This document shows positions 10,224 to 24,939 of a stretch of 64,000 nucleotides of DNA, one piece after another (the first letter of the stretch is position 1; every line of letters starts with the position of its first letter). The notes under the pieces were generated by a model. That model worked only from the letters and a program-made list of their open reading frames with translations, made no database searches and was not told the origin of the DNA. The stretch spans positions 183,393-247,392 of the forward strand of contig JAQIFP010000005.1 of assembly GCA_030141585.1 (NCBI GenBank), in the 5' to 3' direction. Position numbers and translations under genes: made by a program. The stretch is from Ophryocystis elektroscirrha (taxonomy: Eukaryota; Apicomplexa; Conoidasida; Neogregarinorida; Ophryocystidae).

Positions 10224-12965
10224 TTAGTATTTTTGTTTTTTTCTATAATCTAAATGATTTAATTGAGATCTGCTGGTGATAGCATTATTACAAGAAGATT
10301 TATCTTTTGAATTAACTCTATCATCGACATTTAAGGATTCCCCATCACTTGTATCAAGATTTAGCTTAGAGTTATCGATTTCCCAAACCCATTGCGATCC
10401 ATTCCAGTCGCAACTTACTGAACTGTCTGAATTAACCTTTCCACTTAATATCATTAAACTTAGCTCAGATACAATCACTCTATCGATATACCGTCTAACC
10501 GGCCTAGCACCGTATACTGGATCAAACGCGTCTTCCGCAATTTTTGTTACAGCTCTATCTGAAATGTATAATGAAATTCTTTTTTCTTCTAATCTAGACA
10601 GAACATCCGATATTTGTTGTCTAATTATTTGATTTAACGAGCTACTTTCAAGAGGTTTGAACATTACTATACTATCCAATCGATTGAGCAATTCTGGTTT
10701 AAAAACTTTTTGCACTTCTAACATAACGGCGTCTTCTGCAGCTTTATAAACTGCTGATAATTTGTTCGATTTATCTCGTACAAGCGCGGCTTCTAGTAAA
10801 TATGATGCACCAAGATTTGATGTCATTATCACAATAGCATTAGTGAAATCTACAGTGTGGCCTTTAGAATCTGTCAATCGACCATCGTCTAACACTTGCA
10901 ATAAAACATTCCATATACTAGAATGAGCCTTTTCAACTTCATCAAATAAAATTACACTATATGGATGACGTGAAACTTCTTCTGTTAATTGACCTCCATC
11001 ATCATGTCCAATATAACCTGGTGGAGCACCGATAAGTTTTGCAACACTATGAGCTTCCATATACTCTGACATATCAAATCGAATCAGTCGATCTTGACTA
11101 TCAAAAAGTTCACTTGCCAGAGCTTTACACAATTCTGTTTTTCCTACACCAGTAGGTCCCAAAAATAAGAAAGAACCGATAGGTAGTGTTCGTTTTGTCA
11201 GACCAGCTCCGTTACGTAAGACGGCTTGTGTTACAGCCCTAACAGCTTCCTCTTGATTGATTATTCGAGATTCAAGTCTTGATTGTAATTGTAATAATCG
11301 TTCACGCTCTGTTTTAGATAATTTTTGAATTGGAATTCCTGTCCATCTAGCCACAACTTCAGCTATTTGTTCGGGACCCACAGTATCTTTTGCTAAAGAA
11401 GCATCATTTTTGTCATGTTCCTCTAATAATTTTTTCAACCTTTCTTCTTTTCCTGGTAAAACATCATACTTCAGCTCAGCTGCTAATTCTGCGTTTCCTT
11501 CTCTTTCAGCTCTTTCTAATTTGACTTTTAAATCGTCAATTCTTTTTATCAAAGCACGCGTTTCATCTATGCGTTTTTTATCAGTTTCATACTGTAAAAG
11601 TAAAGGATTTAATTTTTCATCTATGTTAACAAGCTGCTCCTTAACCTTTTGAAGTCTTTTCCGCGATTCTGGATCTTTTTCTTTCTCTAAAGCTTTTGCA
11701 TCCACTTCTAATTGAAATTTTTGTCTTTGAAATGAATCAATTTCTTCAGGAACACTTTCCATTTGGATTCTAACACTGGCGCATGCTTCATCCAAAAGAT
11801 CAATAGCTTTATCTGGTAGAAATCTATTTGTAATGTAGCGATCTGCGAGTCGAGAAGCGGCGACAAGTGCTGTATCTAAAATACGAATGCCATCATGATG
11901 TGCTGAATATCTATCTTTAATACCACGAAGAATAGTAATTGTTGCGTCAACTGAAGGTTCGTAAACATGAACTTGTTGAAGTCTTCTTTCAAAAGCAGCA
12001 TCTTTTTCGACATATTTCTTATATTCATTTATAGTAGTAGCTCCTATACAGCGCAACTCTCCCCGTGCAAGCATAGGTTTCAGCAGATTAGCAGCATCCA
12101 TAGAACCTTCAGTTTTTCCCGCGCCTAATACCATGTGTATTTCATCAATAAATAATATAACTTTTCCTTCTGCTTGCTTTACTTCTTCCAAAACATCTTT
12201 CAAACGTTCTTCAAATTCTCCACGGTACTTCGCTCCAGAAATTAAAGCGAGAATATCTAAAGCAATTATTTTACATCGAAGATTTTCTGGTACGTCCCGA
12301 GCTACAATCCTTTGAGCCAAACCTTCAACTACTGCTGTTTTACCAACACCAGGTTCACCTATCAAAACTGGATTGTTTTTTGTTCTTCTGCAAAGAACTT
12401 GAATGACTCGTCTTACTTCATTCTCTCGCCCAATAACAGGATCCAACTTACCAGCTTCTGCTAAAGCTGTAATATCTGTGCCAAATTTGTTTAATACATC
12501 AAAATTAGCGTCTGCAGTCGGATTATCAACTTTTTTATTGCCGCGAATTTTTTTTATAGCTTCTTCCAAAGCTGTCACAGAATAACTTGAGTCTGAAAGT
12601 AATCGCTTGATTGAATTGCATTTTAATAAAGCAAGGAGCATGTGATCAAAAGATATAAAACTGTCACCCATTGAAGTTTTTATTTTTTCAACGGATTGAA
12701 ATAAGCTTTGAGTTTGATGATTAGGTGGAAGCACTTCTGGAAGATTTTGCTGTTTAACAAATGAGCTCAACATTTTTTCCATGTCTCGTAATAAACTCGT
12801 TTTATCACCCGGTACTTGTTTGAATACTTGCTCAGTATAATCGTTAACTTCAAAAGCAGCAAACAAAATGTGCAGTGGGTCTAATTGATTGTGCTTCATT
12901 AACTGAGCTTTTTTTTGAGCTGCTATTAGCAGCTTAACCACCATGTCAGTCAAGTTTTCTAGCAT
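10224..12965 (-). CDS. HSP104: Hsp104/ClpB disaggregase
   Basis: Single-exon 913-residue AAA+ chaperone that threads aggregated proteins through a hexameric pore, working with Hsp70/Hsp40. Seen in order: Clp-N repeats (residues 1-140); Walker A GEPGVGKT at 203-210; pore loop [10 protein letters not shown] near 247; Walker B LFIDE at 271-275; the arginine-finger region FERRLQ at about 325-330. Then come the middle coiled-coil domain (about 405-525), second Walker A GPTGVGKT at 603-610, pore loop GYIGHDDGG at 650-658, and Walker B ILFDE at 672-676. There is no mitochondrial or plastid targeting sequence at the N-terminus, so a cytosolic/nuclear location is likely. The yeast-type acidic 'DDLD' tail is absent; the C-terminus is instead Ser/Asn-rich. 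It is intact and very well conserved. Confidence 0.95.
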   Translation of the reverse strand: MLENLTDMVVKLLIAAQKKAQLMKHNQLDPLHILFAAFEVNDYTEQVFKQVPGDKTSLLRDMEKMLSSFVKQQNLPEVLPPNHQTQSLFQSVEKIKTSMGDSFISFDHMLLALLKCNSIKRLLSDSSYSVTALEEAIKKIRGNKKVDNPTADANFDVLNKFGTDITALAEAGKLDPVIGRENEVRRVIQVLCRRTKNNPVLIGEPGVGKTAVVEGLAQRIVARDVPENLRCKIIALDILALISGAKYRGEFEERLKDVLEEVKQAEGKVILFIDEIHMVLGAGKTEGSMDAANLLKPMLARGELRCIGATTINEYKKYVEKDAAFERRLQQVHVYEPSVDATITILRGIKDRYSAHHDGIRILDTALVAASRLADRYITNRFLPDKAIDLLDEACASVRIQMESVPEEIDSFQRQKFQLEVDAKALEKEKDPESRKRLQKVKEQLVNIDEKLNPLLLQYETDKKRIDETRALIKRIDDLKVKLERAEREGNAELAAELKYDVLPGKEERLKKLLEEHDKNDASLAKDTVGPEQIAEVVARWTGIPIQKLSKTERERLLQLQSRLESRIINQEEAVRAVTQAVLRNGAGLTKRTLPIGSFLFLGPTGVGKTELCKALASELFDSQDRLIRFDMSEYMEAHSVAKLIGAPPGYIGHDDGGQLTEEVSRHPYSVILFDEVEKAHSSIWNVLLQVLDDGRLTDSKGHTVDFTNAIVIMTSNLGASYLLEAALVRDKSNKLSAVYKAAEDAVMLEVQKVFKPELLNRLDSIVMFKPLESSSLNQIIRQQISDVLSRLEEKRISLYISDRAVTKIAEDAFDPVYGARPVRRYIDRVIVSELSLMILSGKVNSDSSVSCDWNGSQWVWEIDNSKLNLDTSDGESLNVDDRVNSKDKSSCNNAITSRSQLNHLDYRKKQKY

Positions 12966-13174
12966 TTTATAAATATAATAATATTTCGAATTTCGGTCCT
13001 AGGATAACTCTGTATATCTATAAACATCGTGTAATTATACGTTTATTTAAATATTCTTTGCATACAAATATACGTGGCTGAAACGTTATCAGGAGCCAAT
13101 ATATATTTGTTATAATAACAATAAAACTTATGATTGTTATTTTAAATGTTATACAAAATTAGTAAATTAGAACT

Positions 13175-16172
<2,998 letters not shown>

Positions 16173-16240
16173 ACACCTAATCTGATTGATTTTTAATAGG
16201 CGTGCTTCAGTTTAAATCATAAATATGAAAAAAATCACAA

Positions 16241-17151
16241 TTAATTCATTTTGCGAATTAAATCATTGATATATTCTTCTCTATTACCCCAATCACCACC
16301 ACGAGGATCACAAAAACCTCTTCTTTTAGCAATCCATCCACCGGTGGGGCATGACAATTTGAAAGGCCATAAAAAATTATTAACTGCTTTAAATTTTGGA
16401 CCACAAGAATGAATTTCATGTATGAGGTCTTCAATTCCTAATATATTATGGCTTTTAAGTGCGTCTGAAACTGTAGAGTTGTTCAACAAACGAATCCGCG
16501 AATAAGAACCTGGTTTGCCAATTTTACCTAAAAAAGATTATAAATTAAGTAAATCACTTATACCATATCCTCGTTTATAAATTAATTGTCTAATGGTTTT
16601 TAAAGACGGATATCCATATGTTATAAAAGGTGTTACTTTGTTCAACATTTCAATTGTAGCTTTGTTAGCTTTAATAAAAACACCGTTGTTGATTTGCCTT
16701 AATCGAAGAAGCTGTAAGATTTTTTTTGGTTTCGGAGCTATCTTATTAATACTGAAACAAGATTTGATTGATCTCATCTGATTTACCCTTTTAGCCGAAT
16801 AGCGAAAATAACTTTAGGCTCGTCATTACGATAAAAACCTCCTTTTTTAGAAGCATAATTACGTGCTTCTTGTAAAGTTTTTGAGTTCTCTAAATTTTGG
16901 GCTCTTAGTATCTCTAGCTTTTCCGCAAGCTTTTTTTTCAATAAAGCTAACTCCTAAAAAAAGTGAATTATTTATTTATACCTGTGATCGCTCTTGATTA
17001 TTCTTTTTATTAAAATTGTGCAAAAGGGTTTTTTTTTCATTGGATTTTTTAGCAAATTCTGCTTCAAATAGCTTTTTTTCGTGAGTGAAAACAGGATTAC
17101 TAATATATTTTTCCTAAAAAAACATACAATAAAATACCTTCTTACTGCCAT
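16241..17151 (-). CDS. RPL7: 60S ribosomal protein L7 (uL30)
   Basis: Large-subunit ribosomal protein. ATG at 17149-17151 gives MA, then a 31-nt intron, then [20 protein letters not shown] and a basic helical N-terminal extension. Next are [21 protein letters not shown], the RNA-binding core with [11 protein letters not shown] and [20 protein letters not shown], and the C-terminal exon with [32 protein letters not shown] and LIRKMN at the stop (16241). The 'YGYP.LK.v..LI.KRGYG', 'NFLWPFKL' and 'GDaGNRE..IN.LI..MN' blocks are specific for L7. Four introns were read; the one splitting RGYG/KIG is 37 nt. It is transcribed divergently from the neighbouring ribosomal protein SA gene. Confidence 0.95.
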
Positions 17152-17387
17152 ATTTAATCGATCAATATATATTTAATTATAGACGTATTAAAATATATAT
17201 TAAATAAGCAAATATTGGGACAGAAAATATAAATGAGTAGGTTAGTTCTGATTTTACTAGCCAAAATCCTGAACAACAGCCATATTATAAAACCTGTCCC
17301 ATCGCTGTGTTAAAATTATAGCAAAATACGATAAAACTATTTGAAATAATAAAAAACGTATATACATAATAGGCTGTATTTCAAAAT
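17152..17387. promoter_or_regulatory. Shared divergent promoter of L7 and SA ribosomal genes
   Basis: The start codons of two ribosomal protein genes face away from each other across 236 bp, so both promoters must lie here. The spacer is AT-rich and contains TATA-like runs (tatatattta, aaatatatatta). An exact inverted pair, GGGACAG at 17217..17223 and CTGTCCC at 17294..17300, stands out as the only GC-rich heptamers in the stretch and could be a shared factor-binding site. Co-regulation is inferred from orientation, not shown. Confidence 0.55.
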
Positions 17388-18288
17388 ATGGTTGAGTCTG
17401 GAATAATCGAGGAAAGAACCCAACGAGATTACGACATTGAGCAAATGGTAGTTGCTGGTACTCATTTAGGGGCTTCAAATGTTGAACACAAAATGCAAAG
17501 ATATGTTTTTAAAAAAAGTGTTGAGGGTTTTCACATAATTGATTTGTCAAAAACATATGAAAAATTGCTATTAGCTGCCAGAATTATAGCTGCAGTCAGA
17601 AATCCAGCAGATGTTGTTGCCGTTTCAGCTCGTCAGTACGGAAGCCGGGCAGTACTCAAATTTGCTCATTACACAGGGGCTCAATCTGTTGCTGGTCGAT
17701 GGACTCCAGGCACATTGACAAATCAAATTACCCAAAAGTAATAATTATTTTAATCAATTATTTTCTAATAAATTACTTGATTTTGATATTGATTTATTTA
17801 GATATATGGAACCTACTTTATTACTTGTTGAAGACCCTTATGCAGACAGTCAAGCGGTTAAAGAATGTTTTTATGCCAACATTCCAGTAATAGCACTTTG
17901 TAACACTGACACTCCTCTACAATATGTTGATGTTGTTATACCGTGTAATAACAAGGTAATCAAAATGAAATCTGAAAAATACAAACAGAGTATAAAATCT
18001 ATTGGTCTTATGTTTTGGATGTTGGCTAGAGAGGTCTTGAGATTGCGCAAAATTATTTCAAAAGATGAAATTTGGGATGTCATGCCGGATCTATTTTTTT
18101 ACAGAGACCCATCAGACTTCGATCCAAGATTGAAAAAAACCGAACTTCCAGGTGCTGGAGACCCAGAATCTGTAAATATCGATACAGCTGGTGTAGGCGT
18201 AGCTGATGAATGGAACACTGCAGCTGTCACAGGTCAAGAAGACGCTTGGCCTTCTCAGCCAATTGTGGGTCAAGGAGTCAAATGGTGA
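17388..18288 (+). CDS. RPSA: 40S ribosomal protein SA (uS2, laminin-receptor family)
   Basis: Small-subunit ribosomal protein, single copy here. Exons 17388..17737, 17802..17955 and 17989..18288. The first intron is 64 nt. The second is a 33-nt GT-AG intron (17956..17988) that contains no in-frame stop; removing it gives [21 protein letters not shown], matching the conserved 'PCNNK....[12 protein letters not shown]' block with no insertion. Other family blocks: [74 protein letters not shown], and a C-terminal tail with [10 protein letters not shown]. Length after splicing (about 267) is close to the usual 260-300. The acidic, tryptophan-containing tail is shorter than the animal form. Confidence 0.95.
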
Positions 18289-18549
18289 CAGGTTTTTCAT
18301 AAAATTATCAATTAAAACTTTAAATAGTAATTAAAAAAACTCAGTTCACACAATCACTGAGACTTTAAAAAACCATGTTCAACTGTGTGTCTTGATAGAA
18401 CTTGCAAAAAATTTACTTGATAATTTCTCTTGTTAATTTGCTTAGTTTTTTATGAAAACATTTTACACTGAAAAACCTGTACACGCGTTAACTATACCTG
18501 AGTAGAAATAAAATTTAAAAAGCGAAAATCAACTCGACTTGGAAACGTG
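18289..18549. other. Spacer after ribosomal protein SA
   Basis: About 260 bp of AT-rich sequence between two plus-strand genes; 3' untranslated region and promoter are expected here and nothing else is visible. Confidence 0.4.
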
Positions 18550-20056
18550 ATGCTAAAAAAATTTATAATAAATAATGACGCGAAGGTAGGAAACAACTTA
18601 TAATTTAGTTTTTTTATATTTTCTCTTTAAGAAGGAAGCTCTCAAAACTCAAAAAAATGATTATTTGAATTACGTATACAAGAATATCAACATCAAACGT
18701 AAAAATGATCTTTTTAAGCACTACAAAGATTCTATGCATGCTCAAATTGTAAAAGTTTCTAACACTTTTTGCACGTTCGGACCTTTGCATTTTTATACTA
18801 AAGATTTTAAATACTTTTCACTAATTTTCAGTCTAATCTTAACATGGTATGTGTCAAGCATAGGAATGGTGGCCATAAACAAGTTAATTTTCGATAACAT
18901 GGAGTTTAATTTTCCAATATTAGTCTCTTTATTTCACTTTGCAAGTACAGGAGTTTTTATTAGAGCTGTAAGCACTATGTATATTTATTTGATAAGTATT
19001 ATCTATTACCTTGGAATAGACTTGAGAAACCGAAACTTTATAGAAAAGATTTTTATAAATACATCATTCCAAGTAATTACATGTAGACTTTGTAATCTGG
19101 TTAGTTGGACTACTCAGTAGCTTTGACATAGTATTTTCAAATTTATCATATGCATATGTTTCCATATCAGTGATAACTGTAAAAATTCATTTAATAGATT
19201 CAATTAATTTAGGTTATAAAATCCTCTGTAGTTGTTTTGACATATCTAATTTCAATCGTGATAGGAGTTGATACATTTGATATAAAACTATTTCTCACAG
19301 TCGCTTTCATCATATCTAGTATTTTTCTGACAGTGCCACAATTAGAAATCAAGAAAATTGATGGGTGAGAACATAATTAGAATCATCTTTAGAATAATTT
19401 ATTTGGTTTTTGGAGTAGTTGCTTCTGCCGGGCGTTGGGTTATAGTACATTTAAAGTTACAAAACTCAACCTATTCTCCCCTTCAGCTAATGTCAGTAAC
19501 ACAGCCTATATCAGCTATATTACTAAGTTATATCTTATATTATCTCATTTCAAGTTTTAGTTTTTCCAACAATTCTAATTGATTTACCTAAATGGACAAG
19601 TAATTGTTATTTATTCAATTATACTTTTAGACAGTTCTACACTAGTTTTAGAGAAAAATGTTTTATTACTGGTACTTGAATTTATATCCTGACCACTAAT
19701 AGTTGCTAATATCCGTTATACTAATAATCACTATTGTATACGTTGAATACAGATTAGTTGGTAGACAGTGTAAATGTAAATAATCTTTTCAGCTAGTACA
19801 TCTTCTGTTACATTGACTATTTTTGGAATTGGAAAAGAAGTTTTGGCAATTCTATTGTCTGTAGTAAGTTTATAAACTTAATACTGATTTATTTCATCAG
19901 TTATGTTTCAATGAAAAAATTTCATTCAGAACTGTTTTGGGTATTTTCTGTTCAGTTTTAGGTTTACTAGTTTACACATATTTGAGGTTTACGGCAAGTC
20001 AAAAACAATCTCAATATTTAGATTACGAAATGGCCGAGAATGAAATATACATTTAA
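18550..20056 (+). CDS. SLC35-type nucleotide-sugar/triose-phosphate translocator family protein
   Basis: Polytopic drug/metabolite-superfamily transporter, most like the SLC35C2 branch of Golgi/ER carriers. The start MLKKFIINNDAK (ATG 18550) is followed by a 46-nt intron and a basic cytosolic N-terminus. The first membrane span leads to MVAINKLIFDNMEFNFPILV, equivalent to the TPT 'NK.lf..f.FP..lt..H' motif. Later exons encode FDIVFSNLSYAYVSISVIT, VIKSSVVVLTYLIS, FGVVASAGRWVIVHL, SPLQLMSVTQPIS and LTIFGIGKEVLAILLSV, ending GLLVYTYLRFTAS and a short tail with a TAA at 20054..20056. The 'ALDI..SN.S....vS..t..KSS' block is typical of the family. Substrate cannot be told from sequence. Some middle exon boundaries (19.1-19.8 kb) are tentative. 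Confidence 0.75.
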
Positions 20057-20215
20057 TAGTTCTTGAACAACTGAATATATCTAAACTGATTGAATGAACA
20101 ATGCATGTTATTTGATTTGCGGACCACTAAATCATTTACATTATTTGATTCAAAATTTGTTAAGAATTTTACAATTTAAATTGATCCTTTCGTTGAATAA
20201 CAGCTATAACACTAC

Positions 20216-21079
20216 ATGACAAGTTTTAAATGTGTCACAACTTATTCCGATAAATATAATCAGCTTGCCATTATCATACCGCTGGGAATCCATAATTACT
20301 TAAGATCTTTGTACAACACATATGCAGATAATAATTATAAACTTTTATCGCAAGAATCTTTTGTTAAAATAGTGAAAAATTAAATATTAATTTAAGCTTT
20401 ATAGATATCTCAATGCAAATTTTTTTCAAATAAAGATTTTCGATTGAATAAAATATTGAATAGCGTCACAGTGTTTAAAGATGACGATTTATGGATCTGT
20501 AAGCTTTAAAAATAGCCTGATTAATGATCAGCTTTCCATAAATTTGTATTTGCATTGTACCAGCTTTCTATCATACACTTTACTAAGAATGACGACTCTG
20601 ACGAATCAAAAGTAAAATCATCTATTGGTATTAAAAATCAGTTTAATAATTTTCTAAATCTATTGATCAAATATACGGATACAAATAAAATTTGTGTCAA
20701 TTTACCGTTAAAATCATACAATGCAGTGAATATTCATTTAGCAGAATATTCTAACAGTTTAAGCAGTAAAATTAAAGCAAGTACTATGCAGCTTAATTGT
20801 TTTTCCATGAGACCTCTTCAAATACTACCTCGATTAACAAACAAATATTCAGCAGTTACGGTGTCGCAAATAATTAATGAGCCTAATGAATCTATATATC
20901 AAAAAAAAATGCTGAGTAGTTGCAATATTATACTTGCTTCTATCACTCCAAATGTGATATGCCTCCCGTTGCAAAAATTTTGCAAAAAGTTTATGGCTAT
21001 TTCAAAGCATTACTTTCGCACGTACGCTGATTTAAAAATGTACTTAACGAGTCAAAAACATAACATTCAGCAAAAATAA
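20216..21079 (+). CDS. Unassigned protein
   Basis: Two coding areas. The first begins with ATG at 20216 (MTSFKCVTTYSDKYNQLAI). Small probable introns lead through NKILNSVTVFKDDDLWI to a 170-codon exon ending at 21079. That exon is Asn/Ser/Lys-rich and contains QFNNFLNLLIKYTDTNK, FSMRPLQILPRLTN and LSSCNIILASITPNVICL. No signal peptide, membrane span or known motif is evident. It sits between the transporter and an orphan gene upstream of TBP. Function unknown. Confidence that it is expressed protein comes from the long open frame and plausible splice junctions, not from similarity. Confidence 0.45.
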
Positions 21080-21339
21080 AAAGTTTCTATCAATAAGAAC
21101 AACCAAATTATTATTACGGTAAATAATTTTAAACAGAAATATTTTCATAACTCTTTGTTAATCTCAGGAAATTTAAATTACTTTTATACTACACGCATTA
21201 TGCAAAAAAAAACGGCAACTTCTTTGAAAACAAAAAACTAATTAATTTCAAAGATTTTCAACAAGTATATCAATTAACGAACACTTTATTCACTAGCTTA
21301 TATTAAGTCTTGTCATATTTATCGTGAAAAAAGGACACT

Positions 21340-21732
21340 ACGAATTAAACTCTCATGAATCTCTAGAAAAAAGTATCAAAACTCACGAATATATGAAAAA
21401 AAATTCTATATCCAAAAATTCTATTTCAAAAGATTCAGAAAAAATGTTTGATTACGATTATCTATGTTATCAGCAGTAAGCATTTTAGTTACAAATTATA
21501 TTTGTTTAGACTTTTAAATCATATATCAAGTTGTCTTAACTTTCACAAATCAGTTTTTTTTGCTTCTAAAGATGGGTCAATTTTCAACTCTAAGACATTA
21601 AACAAGCTTAGCTGTTTTCAAGTAGGTCCTCAAAGATCAATAATTGGTCCCGACGGTTTACCAGTCTTTAATGCAAGACTGAGTGCAGATGGACATACAA
21701 TCGAATTATTTCTTCAATCAATATATACCTAG
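21340..21732 (+). CDS. Unassigned protein, C-terminal part
   Basis: An open stretch with KKGHYELNSHESLEKSIKTH and a Lys/Ser repeat-like segment (KNSISKNSISKDSEK) runs to a 55-nt intron, then reads HCLNFHKSVFFASKDGS, SCFQVGPQRSIIGPDGLPV and ADGHTIELFLQ before a stop at 21732. The second half looks globular. The start is not resolved; this could be the last exons of the gene at 20.2-21.1 kb or an independent gene. No family recognised. Confidence 0.4.
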
Positions 21733-21835
21733 CGCGATTAGTTATTTTTTTTTTTTTATTAATTTGCTTCATCACTCACAGTCATTATACCTAATTATTT
21801 TAGTCCAGAAATCGCAATAAATTAACAAATATTTC

Positions 21836-22798
21836 ATGACTACTGATTTGATAAATAGCCAGAGGCATTTAGCGGACTCAGTTGAAAATATAAATATTTT
21901 GACTGAATTAGTTGGAAACAAGCAAAGTATAGGTTAAACTAATGTCAATAAAATTTTTTTAGAACAACCTTCATCAGATTTATTGCTAACGGATGAATTA
22001 GACAACAGTTCTAAACGTAATCCTACAATTTCAAATACACTAACAATACCTACTACCTCTATTCAAAATGTAGTGACGTCTGTAAATCTGAACTCTGAAT
22101 TAGATTTACGGCGAATAGCTATATCAGCGAGAAACGCTGAATATAACCCGACTAAAGTTAATGCTGTTGTAAGTATAAAAAAAATAATATTCTGTACCAA
22201 AGACTGTCCTGATAATTAAACATAAAATTATTATTGTTCTGTAGGTTGTAAGGTTGCGAAATCCTAAGTGCACAGGATTGTTATTTAGATCTGGTAGAGT
22301 TATGATAACAGGATCTAAATCAATAGAGGTAATATAATTCTATTGAGACGTTAAAGTATAAAAGGATGCCAAAATTGGCGGAAAAAAAATGGCGAAGTTG
22401 TGCATAAAAGTTGGACATAACAATATTAAATTTCGAGGTTTCAGAGTAGAAAATATTGTTGCATCGGTAATACTTTTGTTTATTTGATGACAGCATAGAC
22501 CAATTTGAATTTTCCTATTAGACTTGAAAGCCTAGCACACGATCATCACGGATTCTGCAAGTACACTTTGTTTTTAAAAAAAAAAAATGTAGCTATGAAC
22601 CAGAACTGTTTGCCGGGCTTGTTTACAGATTCATAATGAACGAAACAAAAGTAAATAAAAGCTGTTTTTATTTTGAGCTAGGCTGTTTTGTTGATTTTTG
22701 TATCAGGCAAAGTTATCATTACTGGTTGCCAAACCAAAGAATCTATAGATTACATTGTTAAAACTATTTATCCAGTTTTATTGCAGTACCGAGAATAA
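21836..22798 (+). CDS. TBP: TATA-box-binding protein
   Basis: General transcription factor used by all three nuclear RNA polymerases. Five introns of about 30-70 nt. The short N-terminal arm (MTTDLINSQRHLADS...) has no polyglutamine. First repeat of the saddle: IQNVVTSVNLNSELDLRRIA, ARNAEYNPTKVNAVVVRLR and GLLFRSGRVMITGSKS. Second repeat: VENIVASTNLNFPIRLESLA, YEPELFAGLVYRF and AVLLIFVSGKVIITG, ending YPVLLQYRE. The DNA-contacting LLFRSG and LIFVSG strands with their intercalating phenylalanines are both present. The linker between repeats (KIGGKKMAKLCIKVGHN) is shorter and more diverged than in animals or yeast. Splicing is well constrained because every exon matches the family in order. Confidence 0.93.
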
Positions 22799-22844
22799 TT
22801 CCCGTTTTGCTTTGTCACTTTTTTTTTCTGTAAAGATAAATAAA

Positions 22845-23659
22845 TTATTGATTTTGGAATAAAATTTGAAACAAGTTTTCCGAAAATCCTTCAGTTTTAC
22901 TCCAATCAGAAGAAGCCTAAATTACAATTAATATCATGTAGCTTACCATAAATCCTAACAATTTGGTTATAGGTACATATTTTGTTTTTCGATCTTTTGA
23001 TATGCGCTTAGAATTATTCAGTTTTCTAGATGATTCCACGACATTAAATGATTTTCTATCTTGAGAAGTTGCAAGTTCATTTGTATTCGCAACTTCTTTC
23101 AGGAATTTTAAATAAAATTTTTCATCATTGAAACAAATTTCCTACAGAACTTATTACACATAATATGGTACTTTGCAAATAAAAAATTGAGATATAACTT
23201 GTTTATAATTAATGTGATGTAACATTTTATTATAAATCGTTTCAAAACATAATTTTGACTTCAGTTGATTGATAAAAATTGAAAATGAATTTGCCAGCGC
23301 CAAAATAGTTTGAAAACTATGCTTTACAGTATCAAATGTATTCCATAACAATGTTTCTGTATTATTTTTTGCAAGAAAATAATTTTGCGAAATGTTAATA
23401 GTCGCACTAGAATTTTTCTCAAACTTATTAATCTGGATTCAATCTAATAAACAAATTAATTTACTTTTAATATAAATGATTGGTGCAACAAAAAAAGCTT
23501 AGAAAGTATTTTTTGAAGCTGCATGAAATATATGTTTTTTCGGTCTACAGTGTTTTGAAACTCAAAATCCTTTTTGTTGATAAAATAAGTTTTTTTTAGC
23601 ATATTATTTAGTTGTATCCTTTTGACCAGTAGTGCGGAATTAATAAGCATCAAAGTCAT
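22845..23659 (-). CDS. AATF: AATF/Bfr2/Che-1 family ribosome-biogenesis protein
   Basis: Nucleolar protein of the small-subunit processome. The N-terminal visible part encodes LINSALLVKRIQLNNML and YFMQLQKILSKLFLL, corresponding to the AATF leucine-rich domain ('ll..RI.LQ'). The C-terminal exons encode DEKFYLKFLKEV, then RISKDRKTKYVPITKLLGFM, which matches the TRAUB domain signature 'SKgRK.ry.v..Kl.nFM'. The end is FSENLFQILFQNQ, equivalent to 'LF..LFG', at a TAA at 22845..22847. The acidic N-terminal region of animal AATF is absent, so the protein is short. The start ATG at 23657-23659 lies 60 bp from the end of the next minus-strand gene; an upstream exon cannot be excluded. Confidence 0.7.
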
Positions 23660-23722
23660 TGTATTGTTTACCAAAATAACAGAATATTAGACCTTTCTAA
23701 TCAGAAGAAAAAAAACTTTATT

Positions 23723-24903
23723 CTAATAAGTAGTATTTTGTAGCTTAATTTTATTTTGCCAGTAATATATTGTCCATAGAAATTTACTTTCTTCAGTTCT
23801 TATAGTTTGTGAAATTTTAAGGTAGTATATATTAGAAACAGACGGTCGTGCATATTGGAAAAATAAACTTGAAACATTGAAATATATGCTTCTTGCATTA
23901 TCATTCGTAATGTAAAACCATATATTCTGCTCATCTGCATATAATGATGAACGTAAAATTGCACCAATAATTAAAATCAAATATTTTCCCTTTTTTTGCA
24001 TTTCATTGAAATTAAATTTTTTCAAGGCAAGTATTACAGGTGTTTTATACAACAAACCTTGCATCTCTTTATTCTGCTTAACTTTTGTACGACTATTTTT
24101 TGTATTCCTACTGCATAACTTTGACAGCAAATTGTGTGCTGGGAGAGGACCATACACACGTTTCCATATATCATTAACCAAGTTCTTTCTAACTTCTTCT
24201 TTGGGAATATTATTTTTGAAGTACGATTCAATTATCCTGTTGAACATTTCAGGTTTAAGAAAGTTTGAGAAAAGTTGGAGTGTATATTTTCTTTCTTTGT
24301 TTCCAAAAACAAAATGAAAAAACAATTCGTATAAGTATTTACTGATTTTTATTTGAAATTTATAAATATCAGTTTGATTCGACTTATGTGATTTTTTCAA
24401 TGAATACATTATACAACTTAATTTAATTAAATCTAACAAATTTAACTGAGTTAGAACGTTTGCACACTGCAGATACCTATGAAGACTCTCATAGGTAAGC
24501 ATGTCATTTGTATTATCAAACTCATGAAAATTTAATTTTTTTATTCCCCATGTATTATGATCAGTTAAGGCGTCAAATGATACCACTTGCGGTTGCCATA
24601 CTGGCATGTTTGCTCCTACATATAACTTATCAGTCCAATGGGATGTGACCTAAGTATAGAATTACATAATCATTTTTACATATCAAGTAATAATTTATAA
24701 AATTATTGATAAATGTTTACAGAATTTTTGAGCAACCACAATAAAGCGGTGAAAATTAACGACTCTTCTGATTCAATGAATGTTTTGGCAACTGTATTGT
24801 TCATTCTCATCTCACATGATTTCACAAAATTTAAGTGTTTGGAATATAACCTTACTGATTTTGGCATGTCTGTTAAGTTTATGAAATCTTTCACTTTATA
24901 CAT
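23723..24903 (-). CDS. Unassigned helical protein
   Basis: Two exons: 24903 to about 24720 (MYKVKDFINLTDMPKSVRLY...) and a 294-codon exon ending at 23723, joined over an approximately 70-nt intron so that LLWLLKNS continues into VTSHWTDKLYVGANMPVWQP. Notable segments are VVSFDALTDHNTWGIKKLNF, WKRVYGPLPAHNLLSKL and LILIIGAILRSSLYADEQN. Mostly helical, Lys/Asn/Leu-rich, with no obvious catalytic motif or signal peptide. No family recognised. An antisense open frame at 24713..24934 is a shadow of its first exon. Confidence 0.5.
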
Positions 24904-24939
24904 TTTTTTTTATAATTTCTTAAATTGTAATTAATTTTC

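Noticed and set aside
10276..12585. Several plus-strand ORFs inside the Hsp104 gene
   Set aside because: All are antisense shadows of a single, strongly conserved 913-residue reading frame.
12966..13060. TTCGAATTTC near the Hsp104 start considered as a heat-shock element
   Set aside because: The spacing does not fit alternating GAA/TTC units separated by two bases, so the match is no better than chance in AT-rich DNA.
24713..24934. 73-residue plus-strand ORF
   Set aside because: Exactly overlaps the first exon of the minus-strand orphan gene that splices into the 294-codon exon.
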